Source of the DNA: Proteles cristata cristata
Taxonomy: Eukaryota; Chordata; Mammalia; Carnivora; Hyaenidae
Direction of reading: 5' to 3'
Length of the DNA stretch: 64,000 bases
Assembly (NCBI GenBank): GCA_017311185.1
Contig: JAESUZ010000468.1
Span: 378,501-442,500 of the forward strand
Part shown: positions 11,907 to 21,875 of the stretch, one piece after another
Numbering within the stretch: position 1 is the first letter of the stretch
Layout of the letters: each line of letters opens with the position of its first letter
The notes under the pieces: model-generated
Told to the model about the DNA's origin: nothing
Seen by the model: only the letters and a program-made list of their open reading frames with translations
Database searches by the model: none
Translations under genes and position numbers: made by a program

Positions 11907-13803
11907 CAACTCAAATATCATTGCATCAAAGACCTTTTCTTCATGATGTGTCTTTCATTTACTGTGAGAACCTCCTTCACTATGGTGAGCCCTGAAAAAT
12001 GGTTTGTTTCTTTCTCTTGGGAGAAAGAACAGAAGCCTTTCTAGGGTCTCCTTGGCTTCCAAAAGAGGCATTTTATGCATCCATTGCACTGTGAAATCCT
12101 TGTAAGAGTTTTCGTCTCATTTAGGTGAGACTCCAGTCTATGAATTAGAAATAGGGGCTCACATGAAAAATCTGCAAAATAGGATTCTTCTTTGGGTATA
12201 ATTTTTTGAACCATTAAAAAGAATTCCATGTCCATTTCTTTTGGCATTTTTAAACTTGACCTGGGGTAAACTTTTGGCACTTTCTTTAAGGAGAAAAGAG
12301 AAACACATAAACTTGAGAATTTATGGCCGCTAAAATGTTTCTAATATGTACACTAACACAGTTAATTCAAGAGCAATTATAAAAATCTTAAGTATTTGGT
12401 AGTTAAATACAATTTGCATAATTCCAGAATGGAATAGTTTGAACTTTCAAAAAAAAAAAAAAAGAAAACTAAAAAGATCAGCACTTATTGTTTTACTTTT
12501 TGATTGCTTCTGAAAAATTGTATGGTGTTGCTTTGTATGAATAGGTCTCCATGAGTAAATTATGATCAAAATTCAAAGCCGTCATAAATTAAATGTGTTT
12601 TTTTCCTGCTTTCGTATACAAGACTTTCCATTAAGCTAGCCCCATATAATATACCTTGGATGTGTTCAAGAAAGCCCTGTAAATTATAGTAAGTATTTAA
12701 AATGGTAAGTAGACATTGGAAAAGGCCACATTAGGATTAATGAATGAAGGGGTTGATACTGAAAATGCACTTGTAAATAAATAACATGAAAAGTAAAGAT
12801 GACACATTGTTAGGTTAGAGTTACAAGTAGGGATGACCATAAATTGCAGGGTGGCAACAGAGCATTCAGGGAACTTCAGTTTCTGGGGCGAAGCACATCT
12901 AGTTTCTTTCTCGTGATGACTCCCCAGTTCCTTCTGGTCTGTGCTCAACCCTGAGGTTTTCCTGTACCTTCTCCTCAGATGTGGGAAGTACCTGAGATTT
13001 CTCTGCTAACCAGTCTAGTCCCTTCCCACCAGCACTCAGTGAATTACTCACCCACTAGTTGAAGACGAGTAGGAGTGGAGCTGGCTTTGTGTAGGAGATT
13101 GCGTTCTCTCAGCACCAGGAAGGAAACAGACCCGCAATGCACGCCACTCCCAACAGAAATGAGAACATGGAGCTCACACAGGCAGGGTATGCTTTAAATA
13201 CACGTGCTTGTTTGTCTCAAGGAAGGTTTGGGGAAGTGAACAGCACTTTGAGGAGAGAGTTAAATAGGACAGTGTATGCTTCAACTGTTTTTGTTTTTTT
13301 TTTTTAATTTGTGTGGCTTTGACAGAATAGAGAGGAGACACTTGGAAAAGTATCGTGGGTATATTTAAAGTTATGGCACAGCACGGACTTTAACAGTCTC
13401 CTTAGGCATATAACTATGTAGCTATCTGAACTCTGGTTTCCTAAATTATCCATACATATACATGAATATGCATGTGTTATATGATGAAAGGAGAGAGATT
13501 TCCTTCTGAGATGTTCATTTTCTCCACCACCCAAGTTTGCATAGCTCCAATTATGTGATTTGCATACATATTAGATTTCTCATTTGCTAAAGAAGGCAAC
13601 TTCAACCCAAACCAATAGAAATGCTCTTAAAGAATTTATGCCCAGGTGCTTCACTCATGTAAGTCATAAGAATAAGTAGAAGAATAAAGCCTGGATTCTA
13701 TAGCATAGAAAGAAAAATAAATGTAAATGGAAAGTGTACAGTGTCATGAAGAGAACTGACAGGAAGCCTAAAGCTCTAAGAGACTATGAAAGCTTATAGA
13801 ATT
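11907..13803. other. AT-rich unique sequence, no gene seen
   Basis: No repeat family recognised. Homopolymers are A14 near 12450-12463 and a T-run near 13291-13305. The minus-strand frames at 12041-12280 and 12697-12948 are short and have no recognisable domain. Confidence 0.5.
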
Positions 13804-13812
13804 TAAAATGAA

Positions 13813-14027
13813 GGGGCACCTGGGTGGCTCAGTAGGTTAAGTGTCTGATTTTGGCTCAGTTCAGATCTTATGGTTTGTGGGTTCGAGCCCTGCATCAGTC
13901 TCTGTGCTGAAAACTAGCTCAGAGCCTAGAGCCTGCTTCAGATTCTGTCTGCCTCTCTCTCTGCCCCTCCCCACTCATGCTCTGTCTCTGTCTCAAAAAT
14001 AAACTGTAAAAAAATTAAAAAATAAAA
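13813..14027 (+). mobile_element. feline tRNA-derived SINE (first of a three-SINE cluster)
   Basis: GGGGCACCTGGGTGGCTCAG head, a B-box-like GGTTCGAGCCC at 13880-13890, 'agcctagagcctgcttcagattctgtc', a CT-rich part and an AAATAAACTGTAAAAAAATT tail. Flanking direct repeats are taaaatgaa (13804-13812) and taaaatgat (14028-14036). The next SINE uses the same target sequence. Confidence 0.93.
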
Positions 14028-14036
14028 TAAAATGAT

Positions 14037-14195
14037 AAGGAGTACTTGGATGGCTCAGTTGGTTAAACATCTGACTCTTGACTTCTCAGTTTGTGAGACT
14101 GAGCCTTGCACTGGGCTCTGTGCTGTCAGCACGAGGAGCCTGCTTGGGATTCTCTCTCTTCCTCTTTCTCTGTTCCTTCGTGTCTCATGCTTGCA

Positions 14196-14233
<38 letters not shown>

Positions 14234-14271
14234 GTGTCAAAAAATATATATAAACCTTTAAAGAAATAAAT
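14037..14271 (+). mobile_element. carnivore SINE, older subfamily, with CT microsatellite
   Basis: A diverged head (ggagtacttggatggctcag), a 'gctgtcagcacgaggagcctgcttgggattctctctc' body and a pure (CT)n run near 14197-14227, then an A-rich tail. The 'gcttgggattctctctc' signature differs from the 'gcttcggattctgtgtc' signature of its left neighbour, so the two belong to different subfamilies. The taaaatgat copies at 14028-14036 and 14272-14280 flank it. Confidence 0.88.
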
Positions 14272-14301
14272 TAAAATGATTATTAGGTAAATTCAATTTC
14301 T

Positions 14302-14524
14302 TTGTTATTTATTTATTTATTTATTTATTCATTTATTTATTTATTTATTTATTTAGAGAGCATGGACAAGGGAGAGGGGCAGAATAAGAGAGACAGAATC
14401 TTTAGCAGGCTCGTGCTCAGTGTGGAGCCTACCATGGGGCTTGATCTCATGACCCTGGGATCGTGATCTGAGCCAAAATGAAGAGTTAGACACTCAACTG
14501 ACTGAACCACTCAGGGGCCTTGAG
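14302..14524 (-). mobile_element. carnivore SINE with expanded TTTA tail
   Basis: Minus-strand copy: the A-rich tail, read here as a TTTA/TTTATTTA run of about 50 bp (14306-14355), is followed by a reduced body and the 'gatctcatgaccctgggatcgtgatctgagccaaaa...ctgaaccactcagggg' head. The 13-bp TSD (aaattc, then a/t, atttct with one mismatch) is at 14289-14301 and 14525-14537. The tail has become a tetranucleotide microsatellite. Confidence 0.88.
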
Positions 14525-14537
14525 AAATTCTATTTCT

Positions 14538-15139
14538 GACTGTAATGGTATAGCTTATATAAGAATAACTTTTCCACAGGTAACAAAATATAAAAGCTGA
14601 GAGAGTTTTTATATTTTGAGTAAAGACAGTAAAAACAATAAAAAGCAGGCAGAAACTGGAGGAAGTATTGACTGAGATACTCCCAAATCTGCACAGGGAA
14701 ACATGGATCGAACTCAGGGAGAAATTCGTACCTTAATTGGCTTAAGAAGTCATCAGGCATGGTTTGGTCTGGTAGCTGCTGGAAAGTGAAGGGAGAATTC
14801 CAGAAATCAGGAAACCACAGAAGAGGTAAGCCCCAATCTGTGTATAAACTCTTTAGTCATGGTGGACTAATGAACTGAGCATGCATAGGGGAGACCACGT
14901 GATTTCCAGAGAAAAGTAACAGCTGTAAGATAAGAAGGACTGAAGAGTGTCCACCGTAGCCCATATTGAGGAAGACAGAGTTTGGAGTTTGAGTTCAGTC
15001 AAGTTAATTGACTAGTAGGACAAAAATCAGTGTACTTTTGAGGAATGTAACATAATCCCAAATCTCTAGATAGGGCATCCACAATGTCACACTAGACTTG
15101 CACAGAAACCATAAAATTTCACTCCAAGTCAACAGACAT
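14538..15139. other. unique or unrecognised sequence
   Basis: No gene seen. The A-rich text just upstream of the L1-ORF1-like peptide (15159) may be the 5' part of the same HAL1/L1 element, but I could not match it. Confidence 0.35.
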
Positions 15140-16130
15140 TAATACCAATAAGATCTAGATGGATTTTACAATCCAGGACCTGAAAACAACATTTGTAAAT
15201 ATGTTTAAGGATGTAAAGGAAAATATGATTTTAATAAGTGAACAGATCAGGAATCTCAGCAGAGAAATAAAAGCAGTAAAAAGAAATGGAAATTCTAAAA
15301 TGAAACGTGTAATTCCTGAAATTAAAAATAAATTGCTGAGTGGATAAAACAGTGATGAAATTAGAAATCAACCATAGATGCTACAAGTAGTTGGTGAAAG
15401 TTAGATGAGGAATAAGTGTTTCTATAGTCTCAAAATATCCCCCCAAATTACTTATTAATTACAAATGGAGAAATAGTAACTACAGTTCAAAAAACCTAGT
15501 AAATTCTGTTTTATACAAGTGATCAAAGCCAACACCACTAATATTGGAACAGAGCAATATCATATAATGTGATGAGGACACAGCCATTCTGTGGAATTTC
15601 TGCCGAAAGGGTGTAACCTGAATCTAATTACAGGGAGACACCCACAAACTCAAATTCAGGGACATCTATGAAGCAACTGGCCTATACTCTTCTAAACATT
15701 AAGGTAAAGAAAGACACAGGTCCAGCAACAGCTCCTGAGGAAAAAAAAAAATCCCTAACTAGACATGAAAACAAAATGCAGTATGAGATCTTGGACTAGT
15801 TTCTGGCTTAAGGATGAGATATTTAAAGAACAACATTGGGATAATTGATGCAATTCGAATACAAACTATGGATAAAGTTTGTATTCGATACATAATAATA
15901 GATATTGTTAGATTATGTAATAGATACATAATAATAGGATAATAGAATTGTTTCAAGTTAAAATTTGTGAATTTGATAAGTGTGCTGTAGTCATGTAAGA
16001 GAAAGTCTTACTTCTTAGGGAATATACATTTAAGCATTTAGGAGGAAATGGTACCGATGTTGCCGAATTATTCCCAAGTGGTTTAGAAAAAATGTGTAGG
16101 AGATGAAAGCAGAGAGGTAGCGAGTGTAGA
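15140..16130 (+). mobile_element. HAL1-like (half-L1) or L1 relict with ORF1 coiled-coil remnant
   Basis: A 62-codon open frame at 15159-15347 encodes a lysine/glutamate-rich stretch with L1 ORF1 coiled-coil texture, for example MFKDVKENMILISEQIRNL. It is followed, without any ORF2, by an L1-type 3' untranslated region containing 'aacctgaatctaattacaggga', 'aactggcctatactcttctaaa', 'gatcttggactagtttctgg' and 'gtcatgtaagagaaagtcttacttcttaggg'. ORF1 directly joined to a 3' UTR is the HAL1 plan. An L1 with an internal deletion is the alternative. It is non-functional. Confidence 0.55.
15855..15888. repeat. 13-bp perfect inverted repeat with 8-nt loop
   Basis: Arms tcgaatacaaact (15855-15867) and agtttgtattcga (15876-15888) are exact reverse complements around the loop atggataa. 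A 15-bp direct repeat (gatacataataatag) follows at 15887-15901 and 15923-15937. Both sit inside the HAL1/L1 3' UTR. Confidence 0.95.
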
Positions 16131-16179
16131 GATGAGCTCATGTAGTACTTATGGGTCACAGAGACATTTGCTTTTTACT

Positions 16180-16800
16180 TTGGATGAAATGGAAAGACAT
16201 TGGAGCTTTCTAAGCTGAGGAATGACATGATCTCATATATGTATAAAATTGGTTCACTCTGGAAATTCTTGAAAGAAAATAAGAGAGGTGCACGGTAGAA
16301 AGTGACTGCAATGACCCAGGCAGGCAAGATATTGGTGGCTTGGTGCAGGGTGGGAAAAAAGGAAGTGGCTAGTTTCTGGGCATATTTGGCAGGAAGACCA
16401 AACAAGATTTGCTGATTTACCCCATGTGGATCGGAAGTGAAGGAGGCCCCGAGGGTGGTGACAAGGTGTTTGAACTGAGTAAGCAGATGAATAGAGTTGC
16501 CATTAATGGTGATAGGGAAAACGTAAGAGAGGATATGAGGAGCGCAGTACGGGACATGTTAAGTTTGAGACAGCTATTAAATATGCAAGTGAGGATGTCA
16601 AGTGAGGATTAGAGTTTAAAGTCTGGAGTTGAGGGCAGGTGTTCAGGCTGAAAATACAAATTTGGGCGTCATTGGCACATGGCTGTTCTTTAAAAGCAGA
16701 ACACAGACTGTAGGAGATGCCAAGAGACTGAGTGTAAGTGGAAGGAAGACAGTCAAAGATAGAGCCCTGGGCAGACCAACCAAGGTCATGATTCACACTT
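16180..16800 (-). mobile_element. L2 LINE fragment
   Basis: The plus strand matches the complement of L2. Blocks in order: 'ggaatgacatgatctcat', 'ggttcactctgg', 'tgcaatgacccaggcaggcaagatattggtggct', 'gttgccattaatggtgatag', 'gggacatgttaagtttgaga', 'aaatacaaatttgggcgtcattggcacatgg' and 'agccctgggcag'. It is old and has no frame. L2 spread before placental mammals diverged. Confidence 0.72.
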
Positions 16801-16809
16801 AGCAGCAGT

Positions 16810-19800
16810 GTTCATGATACCAGCTGGGGGACAATTTGGGGAAGAGGCAGGAGACTCGATTGACTGGCTTTTACTGAGACTGGCTCCATCCTGACTGAAG
16901 GCACCCAGAAAGAATTTGCAAGGTCTCTCCTACCCCAAGGACTCCTCTCCAAACTTTGGAGTCAACAATGATTAGCTAATCTCCACTGTTGCATTTCTAA
17001 ATAAAGGTCTTTCTTGGGCAGGTGGAGCCATCTGAGGCAAGAGACGACACTTGAGTTGTCAATAAGAGATCCCATCATTGTCTACAGTCCCCAACCAGGG
17101 CTCTCTGAGGGTCACAGAGGCCAACCCCAGTGGCTGGAAGTCTTCACTTGAGTCATTTGAGCTGACCAGTACAGGATTCCCCTGAGGACTCACCAACTGT
17201 GAGGATAACTGTAGAGTTCGTGGTTTTCGCACACATCTTCTTGGAAGGCTGGATGCTGGTTCACAATTCTGCCCTGCGAATATCTATCTGCAGATGTTCA
17301 CCTGTCTCCCTTGCCCTTCAAAATGAAGCAAATATACACGGATACAAGATTCAATAAGAAGTATTGAGCAAATCAAGTTAAAAAATGCCCCCTAACACTC
17401 CAGAGGCCCAGACACTAAACATATTTTTCCATTTAAGCAGGTTTTTGTGCTGAGTTATTAGGAGAAATGCACTAAACATTTACTTCACCTTCAGCATCAC
17501 CTTCATTCTGTCCCCATTGAACTAGGCTAGTATTTATCTCATCAGGGAACTGGGTAAAATAAGTAAGTAGGCAAGGAGGGGGAGATGAAATTCAGGGTTG
17601 AGCACCGTCGGCTTATTGATGGCATTGAGTCCCCAGTGTCCCATTATCCCTTGGAGCAGACTCGCTCACATGCTAAATAGGAGAAGTGGTTATCCTGGGG
17701 GGTAATGTATGATCCCCTGGGGCTTTCTCCACAAGAAAATTGACCTTATATGGGCATCCACTGGCTCTCAAGAGGCACTGTATCTTATTCATTTTCCCCT
17801 GGCGGAAGGCTGGGCGCAAATGAGAACCCAGCCACCCAACCCAGAATGAAAGCCCGTTGTCAGTTCTGTTCTCTCCCCCTGATACCTGGGGTTTGGTTTT
17901 TTGGGAACCTCCCCTCCAGTGATGACCTTGATCAGTTTAGGTTCAGGTTAGCTTCGTTGGTTTTTGCTGATGAGGCTAATTTTTTCCACTCAAACCCAAG
18001 GCCATTTAGCTTTGGTCTACCCTACGGGCAACATCTCTACCCTGTGCGAACTTGTTAAAACTTGTGGGTCCCTGGTCACAGGAGTACAGGGACAGAAATG
18101 GTGACAGTAGTCCTTTAACACTCTCTGTATCAGAGGCATAGGCCTCACCTTGGAAGCTGAGGGCGAGTGGCATCCCTGCGTGGAGAGCAGCCCATTGATT
18201 CTGCGGAAAGCTCTACCAGAACTCCTTGGAAATCTGTCTGCAGGGCCGTGGTGCCGATAGCGATGGGGACCTTTGACTGAAGCCTGACACCAGGGCTCTT
18301 TTTAAAGGCGGTTACTCACTCTTTCCAATAGGTTACTGCTGATTTGTCTGGTGGTTAAACCTATATCCGCATCTCCTCCATTTATCCTGAAGAGTCATCC
18401 ATCCAAGTGGCAAATCCTTCCACAGGTCTGTGACTTTTTAAGTAATTCAGAAAGCAGCCTTGGCAAGAGATTTAGTGGGAAATCACCATTCCCCCAAACC
18501 TTTAGGAGTCTCAAGGTAGGAAGAGCCAGTGAGCAATAGACCTGATTAGGTAAAACTGGACCTTGCTCAGCTCACTATGTGCTTGGGGCTTGTCTGACCA
18601 GGGAGGAGACTGGCTGGGCAGGTCCCGCTACATCCCAGGGGCTCCCCTCCAGTCCAGCAACCCTCCTCCTCCTTTGCTTCATGTCTGATCTCAGGGCGTT
18701 TTCTGGTTTCTGGCCTCTTCTTAACCATTGCTCCAAATACCTTAACAGAGTAGTCTTTCCACTTTCTTTGGTGTTCCAAAGTGTGGAGCAGATAGTTCTA
18801 AGGAAATTCAAGTCACCACCATAAATCTTAAGAGATTTTAGAAAGATATATAGCACTCCTAAATGATGACATATTTCCAGAAGATCGGTAAAACATTTCT
18901 GAGTGATAAATGGCTGGGCAGTTGTGTCTGTGCTGTGATCCTGAGGGGGAACATCCAGTGAGGACAGTATTTTATGACCATTACCAGTCATGTCTTTTTG
19001 TTTTTCATCAGCCAAAATTGCAACCAAGGAGGCTGGCCACACAGAAAGTTGGCCTACGTTATGCCAGTTCTGGCTCGGAAAAGCGCTGGCGTTTTTGATT
19101 TGCCACCGTCACAAAAGGTTGGTGGGGGACTTGGTGCGTGTGAGGAAGGGGAAGAAGTCCCATGTCTGAGAAATAGGTGACAGTGTCTGAGGGCGGTTCC
19201 AGCATTTAAAAGTAATTATGGGGTGTTGGGGGGCACTGGATTTATTCACAAAGCCTGTTCTGTACATTAACTAAATTTGTGACTATAATCGCTGATAGGA
19301 AAGGAAAGAAAACAATCTGCACACACACAGAGCTGTAAAATACTCAGCACGGCGTGCCTTCTCCATCAGCCCCCAGAGCCCTTTATCCCCGAGTGCTGGC
19401 CTGGGAAGGAGGCTCCTGGACTTGCGGCTCCTGATAACCAAAGTCCGCTGGGTTCGCAACACTGGTGATAGGTGAGCTCGTTAAGATTACGCATCTATCT
19501 GCCCTCCAGGGCTGAGTCTAGAAAGGAGAGGAGGGAGGTTCTCCTGGTCACGCTGATGGAGATGAAAAGGGAAGAATGTTTTCTCCCCTGCACGGGAGCT
19601 AATGGGGCGCGCCCGGCTCCCTGGAGCCTAACCCGGGACTGTGCACAGCACATCTGGCAAAGCGACTGCGAAGCATGTTATACCGACACAACTGCGTGTG
19701 GACCTTCAGAAACAGCATTCTGAAAATACGGGGTGTTGTGGCTAACATGCACGCTGTTGCAAAGGTTCTGATAAGTTGCAGAAGCCTCCGTAATTATGGA

Positions 19801-20415
19801 TCCAGTTTATAAAACCACCGCTGTATGGAGCATCTCCGTATATCTTGTGGTGAGTTATCTGCTTTTGCAATTCGGTAACCAGCTCTTCACAGCCACGGTG
19901 GCCCCAGCACAAACGAGCTGCACCCTATGAAAAAAACATGATCAAGAACAAACCCAAGAGGGAAGTTGTCGAGAGTGGATTATGGTATGCCAAAAATAGA
20001 AAAATGATCTTCTAGAAAGCCACGTAAGAAATTCTTCACAAATCGTAAAGGTCTATCAGTACGTACCCTGAGTTCAAACACCGGTGCAATTAGATTTGTT
20101 GCTTGTGACTTTGCTACTCAGCTATTGTATGCACTCTACCAGAGTCATTTGCCACAGGGAAAGGCTGAGTCATTATTACCATCTACTTTCCCAGAGTGAA
20201 ATAGCACGAAAGTCATGTTCTTAGATATATCAGGTGGAACTCCTTGGGCGCTCGGTCTAAGTCTCTGAAGCAGGACCAGAGATGCACTGGATGATGTCAA
20301 GTGTGAAGTGTGGTAGGAGTAGATATGGGAGCTGTGAGGAGAATTCTGAGGCTAGGTATTTCAAATGTCTCAGGCATCCTGGATCAATATTGTTCAATAA
20401 CAAATGGCTTATTAC
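16810..20415. other. 3.6 kb of repeat-poor unique sequence
   Basis: No SINE, L1 or LTR was recognised across the longest repeat-poor stretch of the first 25 kb. A 155-codon minus-strand frame (18575-19042) and a 102-codon plus-strand frame (17750-18058) are the longest, and neither resembles a known protein. From about 19190 to 20250 the sequence keeps many CpGs and low-complexity-free text, which fits possible regulatory DNA. Confidence 0.45.
18575..19042 (-). other. 155-codon open frame, unknown
   Basis: It starts with MWPASLVAILADEKQKDMTG and ends near SLVRQAPST. No signal peptide, membrane segment or domain is apparent; the C-terminal third is basic. The interval is not GC-rich, so openness is not a trivial composition effect, but frames of this length occur by chance in a 64-kb window. 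It could be a remnant exon or a piece of an unrecognised LTR element. I do not call it a gene. Confidence 0.15.
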
Positions 20416-20420
20416 TAATC

Positions 20421-20593
20421 TTTAAATTTTTTGTTCATGTTTATTTGTTTTTGAGAGACAGAGAGAGAGTGAGCAGGGGAGGGTCATAGAGAGAGGGAGT
20501 CAGCACAGAGCCTGACGTGGGGCTCGAACCCATGAACCATGAGATCATGACCTGAGCTCAGACACTTAACCGACTGAGCCACCCAGGAGCCCC
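20421..20593 (-). mobile_element. feline SINE with internal deletion
   Basis: The tail (tttgttcatgtttatttgtttttgagagaca) and head (TGAGCCACCCAGGAGCCCC) are normal. The usual 'acacagaatctgaaacaggctccaggctctgagct' block is absent, with 'gagagagggagtcagcacagagcc' joined directly. This makes it about 35-40 bp shorter than neighbours. The core GAGATCATGACCTGAGCTCAGACACTTAACCGACTGAG is well preserved. Confidence 0.92.
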
Positions 20594-21684
20594 AATAAAT
20601 CTTATATGTAAATTGAGAATTCTCAACCACCAAGATTTTTCTGCCATCTCCCTCACATGATGGATCTCCCACACTTACAGAGCCAGTCCTGATGCATCCA
20701 TTAGTCACCCTGAGAACCAGAGACTAGCACTGAACCTTTGGTGTCTATTCCCAGTTAGTCCACACTTTCCCTAAGTTAAGTTGCTCTAACTAGAGAATAA
20801 TAATAATGATGACAATTGAATGAACCCGTCCCTTCTACAGGAACCAAGGGAAACCAAGTGAAGTGTGGTGGTGTCTGCTTCCTGAGGCCATGGGCTGGTG
20901 TGGGGTCTCATGAAAATTATACATCTACTTCCTACTTCAGAGATGTGGGGAGAAGGAAGGTCACCCAGTGGGACACAGGGTTAGGGCTTTTGGTAGAAAT
21001 GCGTAATTGTAGAGCTAAATGTAGTTCCCAGGAAAATCACACCCCTACACACATCAAAGGTTCAGAGAAGTTTTTCTGCAATTTAGCTGCATCACACACA
21101 GGTTTTCTGAATCTCCATTCAGCTGTTTCAAATGCTGGCTTTAAAGGGTCCCCTGAGTCCTATAGCAAACCCGTGATTATAAAAATATTTAAAGCCACAG
21201 AAAGAATATATAGCTGTGTAGACACATGTGTTGATTTATTGTGTCCCGTGGTTTGATACACTGGAAGGCAAGGTTTCAGGCTGACAAAAAGCATCAGAGT
21301 AGCAGGCTTCAATCCATATATTATGGTACCAGCCCCAGAAAGGGAGCAGGGTCCAAAACAAGCCTATAATATAGGGTTTCTGAAAACTCCTCTACATAAG
21401 CAGGAGACAACATAAAAAGTTACATGACTATTTATGTGACACAGAGTCATATTCGCAGTGATATGACCACATAAATAGTATTGTGAATTTTTGGAATATG
21501 GAAATTAAAGAAAAATATTTCAAACCCAAACCATATATTATGAAAAATAACAAATCTTCCCAAATGCTGTCAAAGAGAAAGAGATGAGGTGGGAGAAGGG
21601 ACAAAGTTCTAGAAATATCAATGAGTTTTTCTTTATCGATGGAAACTTCATTATCTAAAGAAAGAGAAAACAAAAACAAAACAA
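20594..21684. other. unique sequence with a 146-codon frame
   Basis: The plus-strand frame at 20816-21256 (MNEPVPSTGTKGNQVKCGG...) is the longest outside GC-rich DNA on this strand. It has no recognisable domain and no splice or promoter context. It is most likely chance. A 53-bp inverted repeat is listed separately. Confidence 0.35.
21427..21479. repeat. imperfect inverted repeat, 12-bp outer and 6-bp inner arms
   Basis: Outer arms actatttatgtg (21427-21438) and cacataaatagt (21468-21479) are perfect reverse complements. Inner arms tcatat (21447-21452) and atatga (21461-21466) pair as well, separated by an 8-nt loop. The two stems are joined by an asymmetric 8:1 internal bulge. Confidence 0.95.
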
Positions 21685-21875
21685 GGGTGCCTGAGTGGCT
21701 CAGGTGGTTAAGCATCTGATTCTTAATTTCTGGTTCAGGTCATGATCTCACGGTCGTGGGATCGAGCCCTGAGTTGGGCTCCCTGCTAAGCACGGAGACT
21801 GTTTGGGATTCTCTCTCTCGCAATCTCTCTCTCTCTATCTCTCTCAATCAATAAAAATTAAAAAATAAAAATAAC
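21685..21875 (+). mobile_element. carnivore SINE, older subfamily
   Basis: It begins GGGTGCCTGAGTGGCTCAGG. It has TCATGATCTCACGGTCGTGGGATCGAGCCC (B-box-like) and the 'gctaagcacggagactgtttgggattctctctctcgc' body, then a short A-rich tail. The 'cacggagcctgcttgggattctctctc' type marks the older subfamily. Possible TSD acaaaac on both sides. Confidence 0.9.

Noticed and set aside
13880..13890. tRNA-like A and B box sequences in the SINE heads
   Set aside because: They belong to tRNA-derived SINEs. No cloverleaf or acceptor stem is present, so these are not tRNA genes.
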